Source: Prosopocoilus inquinatus (lineage: Eukaryota > Arthropoda > Insecta > Coleoptera > Lucanidae). Taken from it: a stretch of 64,000 bases of DNA. The notes beneath the pieces were generated by a model. That model ran no database searches. It saw only the letters and a program-made list of their open reading frames with translations, and was not told the DNA's origin. Each line of letters opens with the position of its first letter. The stretch's first letter is position 1. The translations under genes and the position numbers were made by a program. Of the stretch, positions 54,741-64,000 are shown piece after piece. The stretch lies in the NCBI GenBank assembly GCA_036172665.1, contig CM069873.1:46594001-46658000 (forward strand), given 5' to 3'.

Positions 54741-56196
54741 ATATGAGATTTTTCATAGAAGTTTGTGTCTATGTGATGCTCTTTTGTTTCGAAACTTTAA
54801 TCATTTATTTATTTATACTAGCAAACTAAGTTTTTTGTAAAATTTTCAGTTTCAAAAACACATAGTGCTTAATAAATACATTGCGGAATATGGAGGAGAG
54901 GAGGGTATTTAGCGATGATCCCTATCATTCCGGCGAGATATCGCATCAACATGCTTTCCGTTCTTTCATATCCCATCCTGTATTTCGCGTTCCGTGTCTT
55001 TCCCGCAGTCCTGCGTCAGTGTGTTGAATCCCTTAAAGAGGTCAAACTTATTCTAGTAAGTGTATATATTTCGTTTGGAATAGAACTACTATTCAAAACT
55101 TCATCCTTTTCAATCCTTTTACGTAATACCATCGACAGCACGACCGCATTTGAATTATACGAATGGAAATACAAATCCACTTCAGGTAACAAGCAAATAA
55201 ATTTCTTGTAAGCGCATTTTAATGCAATTCAACTAATATAGTTTCACGTGTAAGCGTTTTGGAGTTTCGCTTGTCTTTCGTTACATTTTGTAAATAATTG
55301 AACACGTACATCAAATATAAATAGTTTTGTCAACGGTAGCTAAATATAATGTTCTAGTTCAATGTAATTATTTATTAGTGCAATCTACTACATAGTTGAA
55401 TGCATTATACTATTCGTGGACCTGAGCGGTTTGTGTATACGTTTTGAGATACTACAACACTGAAAAGTACTTTTGGTACTGCTTTAGTAATCTGTTCGCA
55501 TAAATTGTGTTTGGTGGACGCCTTACGGAAAGTACATTTTGTTTCAATTATCGGGATTATAATCTAATTAATTTTCACTTCTCAGACATTTTGTGTATTC
55601 TATAGGGAAAAGTAGAGTAGTTACGAATATAACTATATATATGGGCGCGATTAAACGAATTGAGACCAATTTTATAACCCCTGTCAGCAGCGTCAAAAAG
55701 GGCGCGGTTAGCTTGCAACGGTCTCGATTAAGATGATCGCAACTATAAAGTGTTTGCCAGTTTCTTAACATCTGGAAATTGATTTTATTGAGACTAAGAA
55801 TAAATTATAAGCAACCCAAACAACAATTATTAAATTTTAGTTACCTAAGTTTATTAACTTGAAGCATTATCTTGTTTTATGAAAATTATTATAAAATGTA
55901 TAATTATTTTTCTACGAACACTTGGAACAATTCAATAGTAAATAAACGAACAATTCTTTTATAAGAAAAAATCTGAACTATTCTAAGATAATCATACTAG
56001 TAAAACTTACAATTCAACATGTATTTAACAAGCAAAATTTTTCTATAAAATAAGTATTTTTTGGAAAAATGCATTTCATATGTTAAGTAAATTTGGACTA
56101 CGGTAGACAATATACATATTAGGTTACGCCACACGAGCACTCGCTCGTGTGTCGATATGTTTAATCCTTCAGCATAAGAAAACACTAAAATCTTTC
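54741..56196. other. No gene seen
   Basis: AT-rich sequence. Open frames of 60-100 codons on either strand have no family resemblance. GTCAGCAGCGTCAAAAAGGGCGC near 55680 is a short GC-richer island. Confidence 0.4.
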
Positions 56197-56459
56197 TCGC
56201 AGTATATACTCGTGGACAAAAATATTACATATTTTTAGTTACATTAATAAATCCAGCAAAATGTGAATTTGTATGACAAACATTTGATTTATTTTTGTTT
56301 TAACATTTATCATAATTGCACTATTTTGTAAAAGTAGTGGAAACAGTGCGTTTCTTCGATAAACATTATAAACGATATTTTTGAGAAAAATTTGATTTTT
56401 CTACCTGTTCTTTATTACTTCATGTGTAATTAAAAACCTTTTGTAAAAAGATGCCCTGA

Positions 56460-57450
56460 AATAACCACAGAAGCGAACCGTATTCCATAAAAGTGGTAAC
56501 TTTACGAAAAGAAGGTTACAGAGAGAAAAATATTGCAAGAATTGTTCAATTAAATCAATTTACGCTTTCTCGAATTATAAAACGAAACTAAGAAACAGAA
56601 AATGATAAAATGACAGAGCAAGAATGGAGTAGGTACACCAGGGCCACTGATGTCGTTTTGTACAACTTCAATCTTTAAGAAATCGTGAATTTTCAACCTG
56701 TCCATTAAGAATTGAACTACAAAACGTAAGAAGTCAGAGTACTTGCCGTAGTGCCCCGTCTTTCCCAACAACAAAAAGAACCAAAGATTAGAATTCGCTA
56801 GAGTTCATACTAATTGGTTCATGCAGGAATGAAAGCATGTTTGTGTTACTGACAAAGCAAGCACTTAGGAAGTCGGACTTACGAAATAAGGTGTATAGAA
56901 GAGTCAGAGAGCGTTATTACAGCTGTAATTTGGTTAATAAGCTTTGGAGGTGGTGAAATAATCTTTTGGGGTGGTTTAAGTGCGGAGGCAGTTACACAAT
57001 TTGTGGAGGTTAACGGAGGAATGATAGCTGAAAGGTTCATTGAGGACATTTTACAAGAGTATGTTGTGCCTCATATTGAAGTTACCAGGTATGAGAGATT
57101 AGTGCTAATACACTGTAAAGCTCGCCCCTACCTAGTACTTGCAGTAATGCAATAACTCAATGACGTTAATAATAGAATATAAGAATGTCCTCCATATAGT
57201 TCCGATTTGAACCCAATCGAGCATTTATGGGACTTGATGAAAAAAAAATTCGGCACAGAAGTCCGACTCCTACGACCAGAAATGAGCTTAGAACTGCTGC
57301 AAAAGAAAAATGGGAATCGATTCCCCAAGAACGAATCCAGAACCTTCTTTTCAACCTACCCAGAAGAATGAGGGCAGCCATTCAAACTCGAGGAGGAAAA
57401 ACGTGCTACAGAAATTCATTTGTTCTGGTACAGACACGTTGTTTTTGAAG
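56460..57450 (+). pseudogene. Tc1-like transposase pseudogene
   Basis: Traces in order are an N-terminal helix-turn-helix (KVVTLRKEGYREKNIARI), GGGEIIFWGGLS-type sequence near 56950, FVEVNGGMIAERFIEDILQE, and PPYSSDLNPIEHLWDLM with the catalytic Glu (about 57222). At the place of the second catalytic Asp (family QDNARPH) the sequence reads IHCKARPY, so that Asp is lost. Many stops and frame changes separate the pieces. ACTCGTGGACAAAAATATTACAT at about 56208 may be the left end; no matching right end was found. Confidence 0.78.
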
Positions 57451-57689
57451 CTGTTTAGTTATTGGTCGTATACATAGATTAAACAGCTGCTTTACATGGA
57501 ACTTGCATATAAGTTGTTTAACTGACGTTAACGCGGCGCTATAACTACCACGTTTTTAGCGCTCGTATGACCTTAGATCTATTAATTGTGGTAACTAAAA
57601 TATGCTGAATAAATAACACCTGTCAACAAAAATTAACTTTTTTTTTGGACATCGATAAAACAGAAAGCAGAAAATGTTATATTTCACCT

Positions 57690-57860
57690 GAAAGCAGAAA
57701 GGATTATCTCTATCAACCATACTTTATTTGCTACGAAGTTTTTGCTTCATAACGTCTTCGTGGAACCGTTCCCCATGTTCGTTGTTTACGGCACCCTAAT
57801 TTTCCGGAAAGAAATCAAGATGATTTGGGGGCGTACTTCTTGCATGTAATAGACCAAGAA
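57690..57860 (-). pseudogene. Fragment of a widespread arthropod repeat protein
   Basis: The minus strand reads NHLDFFPEN, then a stop, then GAVNNEHGERFHEDV. This matches a phrase (HLDFFPxN, then EHGERFHQDI) that recurs in many uncharacterised multi-copy arthropod proteins. Only about 45 codons remain. The function of the parent family is not known to me; it behaves like a mobile element gene. Confidence 0.45.
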
Positions 57861-58148
57861 TGATTTTATCTTAACACGGTACATGCATTAGTGTTGATGC
57901 ATTAGACAGTGTTCTTTTTTAATTTGCATATTTTGCGTGGTTGCAAAATATAAATGCTTGTTACTAAAAATTTTTAGGTGACAGGCAAATTTTGTTTTCA
58001 GATTCGTTTTTAGGATACCAAAATACATCAGAAATACCTAAAAATTTCCACGTCACAAAAATGTGGGTTTATTTAAAGTTTTTTTTTTCTTTAATTAAAT
58101 AATCAATGCTTACAATTCCATAAGTTTAACATTAAAATGCTTTTAATA

Positions 58149-58935
58149 TACCGGGTGTCCCGCGTTATGTGCTCACCCTTCTAGAATCTTTATTTATTAA
58201 TCGATTAACCTGAATTTTAGAGACAAATTAAACAAAAAAATGGGATTTTTCGACATACTGCTAGTTGTCACAGGACGTCCGGTTTCGCCGGAAGTGATAT
58301 CAACTTTCTTATTTTAAACGGAATACCCTATATATTTTTAAATTTATGGATCATTACGAGTCCGAATACATATCAATTGTTAATTTTGGTTTCCATGACA
58401 ATGAAAAAAAACTTTTTATTTTATAATCTAGAAAGCTATGAATCGCATTTTTAACATTTTTACAGTATTTGAAATTTTCTTTAAGTCTTAACTTATTTTT
58501 TTTTAGATAGAACCTCATATGTTTCTTAGCTTAGTTCAACAGAACATTTTTTTCTGAGTACACTGATACCAAATACGTCTTTCAAAGAAAATATGATGTA
58601 TTTGGTGTCAACGTACTCAGAAAGTAATGTTCTATTGAACTAATCTAAGAAACATATGAGGTTCTATCGAACAAAAATGAATTCTAAGATAAGATCTAAT
58701 GAAAATTTCAAATACTGTAAAAATGCTAAAAATCAAAATATCATCAAAGGAGTGATTTTCTCGAAACACGTGCTCATATTAGATCGAAAAAATGCGATTC
58801 GTGGGTTTCGAGATTGAAAAATAAAAAAGTTTTTTTTTCGTTGTCATGGAAACCAAAATTACCAATCCAATTGATACGCAATCGGACTCGTAATGATCAG
58901 TAGATTTAAAATATATAAAAATATATAAGCTATTA
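58149..58935. mobile_element. Second copy of the giant palindromic element, right end lost
   Basis: It starts with TACCGGGTGTCCCGCG after a TA and follows the 48783-49874 element through TTCGCCGGAAGTGATATCAA and GGTGTCAACGTACTCAG. The mirror half is present up to about 58935 and then stops before the outer 200 bp. The centre is shorter than in the 48.8-kb copy. Confidence 0.87.
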
Positions 58936-59390
58936 ACGAAAGGTCCACATTCTGCACAATTAAAATTATTTTCAACTATATAGGGTGTTTCTTTATTAAG
59001 TTACACATCAAACTTATGACTTTTAAATGTAACTCTACACATTTTATTACATATTTGAACCAGCAACTGAAGAGCTGAAGAAAATGATATAAAAAATTAT
59101 TAACCTATTTTCAGTAGCTTTCAAGTTATTTCTTGCTTTCTGTAAGAAACCATCCGAATTCAAAGGTCTGCCTGAATGTTATTTTATTTAATAACAGGTT
59201 AAAATTTGAAACAAATATTTCGAAAAAAATAGGACTCTTTTTAAGAATTGTAAAATTACTCGGTTATTGAAAATGGAACAGAATTTTATGCAGTTTGTTT
59301 GTGCATTCATTAAAGAGCGAACGCATTTTAAACTGGGTACTAAGATCACTAAATCATTTCACATAAGACTTCAAATAAGTAAACAAAAAA
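58936..59390. other. No gene seen
   Basis: AT-rich sequence. TATAGGGTGTTTCTTTATTAAG near 58980 looks like the end of a Tc1/mariner MITE but has no partner that I can place. Confidence 0.4.
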
Positions 59391-60690
59391 TTCGTTGACG
59401 TCTGACTTCTGAAAATAATGTTTCACCTACACATATTTTTAAAACGAGCGCAAGGAATAGTAAATTGGTTAACACATGTATGTCATTTTCTGGTCACATC
59501 CCGAGATTTATTTATATGTATGTGTAGAAGCATAATTTTAATTGAATAAGCTGTTTAAAAATCTTAGAACTGTGTTGAATCAATTGGATTCAATTGAATT
59601 ATTTTCCAGTCGAATGAAAAATAGTCGGAAGTAAAAGATATCAGAAGACTAGACTTTCATTTTCTGTTTCTAAGATTTCTCGAAAATTTCCTTATTGGCA
59701 ATGAAGAAAAATGTTTCTGACAAAATACCGATCCATTGATTGCTGTGGTTAAGAACTTTTATATAGCTATGTTTCGGAGGTCACATTGCATTCTTCTCAA
59801 CTCAGATAGACTCTATCAGCATATAACAAAAAGTAACTGTAACGATTAATTTCAGCAAGTTTTAGAAATATTTCAAATATCTATTTGCGTTTCGTTGTAC
59901 GTTGGTGGTTTGCTGAGGATAAATAATGAAATTACAAAAAGTGAACTACTGTGAGAAACATAAAAGATATTAACAACGCAAATGAAGAAATATAAACTAA
60001 AACCGTGTGTTTCTTTAAAATGGAACCTCCGTACATTTATACATATTTAGATTCTAAATTAAATTTGTTGACGTCTGACTCCTGAAAATAATGTTTCACC
60101 TACACATTTTTTTAAAAGGAATAGTAAATTGGTTAACACATTATTATGTATGTTATTTTTTAATTAATTTTAATTGAATAAGCTGTTCAAAAATCTTTAA
60201 GCTATGTTGAATTGATTGGATTAAATTGAATTGTTTTCCAGTTGAATGAAAAATAGTCGGAAGTAAAAGGTATCAGAAGACTAGATTTTCATTTTCTGTT
60301 TCTAAAATCTCTCGAAAATTTCCTTAATGGCAATGAAGAAAAATGTTTCTGACAAAATACCGGTCGATTGATTGCTATGACTAACAACATATTATATAGC
60401 TATCCGTCGGAGGTCACATTGTATTTTTCTTAACTCAGATTGACTCGATCGGTATATAATAGAAAGTAATTGTAAGATTAATTTCAGGCAAGTTTTAGAA
60501 ATATTTCAAATATCTATCTGCGTTTTGTTGTACGTTGGCGCTTTTCTGAGGATAAATAATGAAATTACAAAAAGTGAGAAACATAAATGAAATGAACAAC
60601 GCAAATAAAGAACACATAAACTAAAATTGTGTGTTTCGTTAAAATGTAACATCGGTTCATTTATACATGTTTGGATTCTAAATTAAATTA
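59391..60690 (+). repeat. Large tandem duplication, about 674-bp unit, two copies
   Basis: Copy 1 is 59391-60064 and copy 2 is 60065-60690. Landmarks recur in order: GTTGACGTCTGAC, AATAATGTTTCACCTACACAT, AAAAATAGTCGGAAGTAAAAG, TTTCTGACAAAATACCG and CTGAGGATAAATAATGAAAT. Copy 2 has a deletion of about 40 bp near its start. Divergence is clear but modest. There is no open frame conserved between copies. Confidence 0.92.
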
Positions 60691-62184
60691 TAGTCAGACA
60701 TTGTTTAAGTACTGTATACATAAATCTGTCAGTCTAGAGAGAAGGAAAATGTAATTTCAAAAGTTTTTTAAAAGTTGCACCAAAAACTAAGAATATCTAT
60801 TACGAATTTATTTTAAAATACAATATTTCTTTCTATTTAAAGTTTTGTAGCATTAACAAATGAAATATAGTCAGAGGATTATCAATTATTTATTAAATAA
60901 ACCGTGAATTTATTTTACTTCTAACTTTAAATATTGCTGTTAGGTACGAATCTGAGAATTATCCTTTTTAAAATAGAATATGAGATGACAGCTGTCATGA
61001 ATGTTCTGTTATTAGTGATTTCGACTTACGTATACTACAAAATAAAAATGAGACGCTAATATTTACATACTCTGTTGAAATGAGTGAACTTAAAACGTAA
61101 GTGAAGCTGGTTCTTGTCCGATGAAAATTGTAAGAACAAAGTTTTTTTTAATCTCGAATCGGGCAAAAATATGATGGAAATCGAAAATTCTTTAATTCAT
61201 TACAAACATCGCAACAAGTTTTCAAAAATTTTCACTTTCATCGCCTGAAAAAATTAAAATGGGCAAATTTAACGACGACGATCACGCAACTATATTTTAA
61301 AAATTGGAAATAAGTAGTTTCTATAATATCATGAACAGCAATGTTTCATGTTAAAATCACGGTAGATATTTACAAGTGTATTTATGTTTATAGCGTTGTA
61401 TAACAATGAATCATTATATTTTATAACTAAACGAATTTCTTTTTTCTTTTTCAGGTGAAAATTTATGAAAAAAATTTGTGTTTATTATTTTCTCGGACAA
61501 AGTTTTAACATTGTTTAAAACCAATGATTTATTGTTCACCAACGGCAGTCAATGCATAATAAGGGAAAAGTTGAAACTAATTTATTATAAACACATGAAT
61601 TAAACTTTGTAAAGTAAGCCAACATTATAAAGAATATAAATAGAACATAAGTATAAAACAAAATCAAGTAATTCAAAATAGAATTACAATGAAAAAAAAT
61701 AAGGAACACTTAATAAACGTTTCTTACCTTGAGAAAATGTAACAAAAAAGTGCACAAAAAATAAAAAAAAGAATACAGAAAGTATCCTTTAAGCTCCTCA
61801 CGAAAGCGCGAACGGCGGTCACTGACGATGACACTAATAAATACTCGATATACTCACGGGTGCATAAGTATTTGCCCCCTCCATAGTTCTCATGTAAAAT
61901 AAATGCTACCAGATATAAAACTAAAACGATAAGGACAATAGGTTCGCAGCGACTAGGAAATGGTAATTACTCTCCACAGATATAAATCGTGATTTATCTG
62001 AAACTTCAGTATTTGCATCTTATAAGAATTTTAGGGTATAGAGTATTAACTATTGTCAAAAAGCTTATAACTGCAGCTTTCAGCAAGTAGAGATATAGTA
62101 TTTTAATAGAATCCTATTGAGTTATTAATTTGTTTTAATAAATTTTTTTTATCGATTAGCTAGTTTTATCTAATTGTTCTGTAA
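60691..62184. other. No gene seen
   Basis: AT-rich sequence with no open frame above 60 codons, no clear inverted or direct repeat and no recognisable element end. Confidence 0.5.
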
Positions 62185-62325
62185 CATATACAGGGTGTTT
62201 CTTAAGTACGGTCCGTAACTTCAGGGTGTAATTTTGCGTTATTACAATAAAAATCTTTTATATAAGCATATATCCGGAAACGCTTATATTCCGAGATACA
62301 GGGTGTAAAAGTAAAATTTCAAGGA
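62185..62325. repeat. CAGGGTGTTTCTTAAG repeat, element-end-like
   Basis: ACAGGGTGTTTCTTAAGTACGG at about 62190 and a second ACAGGGTGTAAAAG at about 62296 are of the type found at the ends of small TA-inserting elements. No inverted partner was found, so the element is incomplete or its boundaries are unclear. Confidence 0.4.
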
Positions 62326-62401
62326 ATCTTTTTATTGTTCTTATTAATTTTTAATGCTCCTAACAATACACAACAAAAAATGACTCTTGAATTGTCTACC
62401 T

Positions 62402-63175
62402 AATACAGTTTATTCTCTCTTAACGGGCACCCCCCCATAAGCGGGCACTTCTCTTAAACGGACGGTTTGCTGAGTACCGAAAAAAATCCTACAATTTAAA
62501 CGATAGAGTTTTCTCTTTTAAGCGGACTCTCTATTAACCGGACACGGACACATAAAAGCGAATGTGTTCATAATAAATAATAAAATAAAAATAACATTAC
62601 AGAAGTATAGAACAAAGAAAACGTAGCTGCTGTGGGTTAACAAGATAATGCAGCATATCTTCCTTGGGACTTAAAATTCAAAAAATTTTCTTCCTCCAAG
62701 TACTACCGCAGTTAGCCAAACTGCCATTTAACGTTAACAATATTGAAAATTTTGCTGACTGTTTATAATTATCAACTATTATTTACCTATTTTTTAATAT
62801 ATCAATCAATCAATCTCGATTAACTTGATCGCGATTGTACATGCAATAATGAGGATTCAGAAGGTTTTCAATTGGCATCATTGGCATTTATAACAATATT
62901 TTGAAAACATGTTTATTATTTAACGTTGTCAACAACAATATTAGATTTTTCATCTTTGTTCTGTTTTTGTGGAAATGTATATCATTTTAAGTTTTAATTA
63001 AGGATTTTTATATCAAATAAACATTAATATTTCACCTTTTATCTGTACATACTGTATTTATTACCTTCACATATGCACACTGAAATACATTTGTCTCTTT
63101 AACGGACACCTCTATTAAGCGGACACATTTTGGGCGACCAGAGGTTGTCCGTTAAAAGCCTGGTCTATTCTATAA
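62402..63175. mobile_element. Possible pogo/Tigger-like non-autonomous element
   Basis: The left region (62402-62560) has CTCTCTTAACGGGCAC, AAGCGGGCAC and TTAACCGGACACGGACAC. The right region (63085-63165) has CTCTTTAACGGACACC, ATTAAGCGGACAC and TTGTCCGTTAAAAGC. Repeated TTAA-GGACA motifs at both ends in inverted arrangement are typical of pogo-like elements. The middle is AT-rich and without a gene. The exact termini and target duplication are not settled. Confidence 0.5.
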
Positions 63176-64000
63176 GTAACGTTTTGTAGTTAGTCTTGCA
63201 TGATCATGCCAGATTTGTCAAAGAAAACGTTTCATGTAGACGGTAAGTTGGACGTTTTGCATGAACTAAATGAGGTTTGATAAACTTGCAAAAGGTTGAT
63301 GTACTAGAGCTTTGTGTACAAGCAAGACGGCAGACTAGTTAGTACGTGCGTCAGTCTAAAGAGGTGTTTACATTACATATATGTTTGTATTTTACATGTA
63401 TCCTACATGACGTTTGAAAAGTTTGGAACAAATCTGAAATTTGTCTTATACAAGTATTAGACTTTTCATGTATTTAATATGTTTCCGACAAGTTTTACAG
63501 GACAGATTTCTATTCCGAATGAATGGAAAACAGCGATCACAGATCATGCAAAGGTACTGGCGCATGTGCAGAATAATTCCAAAAGGAACACATAATAACA
63601 TGTGACCGTGGCCAAAAACAAAAATTGATCCTCATCATCCACGTAACATTTTTATTAATTAATTTTTATTAATGTTAAATATCAGATATGTAGTGAACAA
63701 GTCCCATAGTTGTTCTAGTATTTGTGCTAAACATTCATCGGAATTTGTATGCGACATGTCGACTGATTTGTTTTTGAATTTGTTCAAAACCTGTATGTAA
63801 CATAAACATTCCTTAATCGGTCAAACTATTGATGGACACTATCGAATGAAATTAGCTATCGAATAATTACTAAATAAATGATATCATCTATCGAATAAAT
63901 AGAGACTCCTCATTGGTTCGGCCAATTAAAAGTGCATAACGAATTAAGGCGGGCGTCAATAAATACATGCAACTGATAATTTCGACTTTTTCATTAATCT
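63176..64000. other. No gene seen
   Basis: Unremarkable AT-rich sequence to the end of the window. Confidence 0.45.

Noticed and set aside
54590..54829. 79-codon plus-strand frame
   Set aside because: It is antisense to the mariner fragment at 54092-54740.

Overview
The window looks like AT-rich intergenic or intronic DNA from an arthropod genome, most likely an insect. It is filled with layers of transposable elements: mariner, Tc1, DD41D and hAT transposases, Penelope-like elements, LINE tails, a Polinton-type polymerase and an LTR-element remnant. I see no complete host protein gene, no rRNA, no operon structure and no CRISPR. Nearly every coding stretch belongs to a mobile element and most are broken. 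The one clean, full-length gene is a 357-codon DD41D transposase on the minus strand at 7801-8874, inside a complete element with long inverted ends.

Layout. 0.3-4.2 kb: a decayed protein-primed family B DNA polymerase followed by a dUTPase fragment. 5-7 kb: hAT and Penelope scraps. 7.4-9.2 kb: the intact DD41D element. 11.1 kb: a candidate host exon with a consensus splice donor. 11.8-13.0 kb: two miniature elements. 13.4-24.0 kb: a very large inverted repeat (arms about 1.4 kb, spacer about 5 kb). The spacer holds a 148-bp tandem array, a foldback element, a tRNA-like sequence and a Penelope fragment. The right arm is split by a 2.7-kb element encoding a DD83E (Sailor-like) transposase with a short intron. 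24.7-26.4 kb: a long-TIR element. 26.4-31.9 kb: LINE tails and a PIF/Harbinger remnant with a hAT MITE in it. 32-36.7 kb: the quietest stretch. 36.9-40.6 kb: a foldback element whose right arm contains a second TIR element carrying GC-richer, host-like DNA. 41-46 kb: fragments of one mariner family in both orientations plus a DUF4817-type element, with an empty insertion site preserved nearby. 46.4-50 kb: nested palindromes and a hAT MITE with a perfect 8-bp duplication. 51.3-52.5 kb: an LTR-element integrase remnant followed directly by a macro (ADP-ribose-binding) domain. 53-58 kb: a hairpin, a mariner fragment, a Tc1 pseudogene and a conserved repeat-protein scrap. 58-63 kb: another palindromic element, a 674-bp tandem duplication and a pogo-like element.

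Much of the history can be read directly. Several insertions interrupt a sequence whose uninterrupted partner is also in the window (the two arms of an inverted repeat), so the empty site, the TA target duplication and the relative order of insertion are visible. The most unusual observations are the macro domain joined to an LTR-element remnant, the TIR element that may have captured host promoter-like DNA, the tandem array flanked by an exact 57-bp direct repeat, and the candidate host exon at 11.1 kb.
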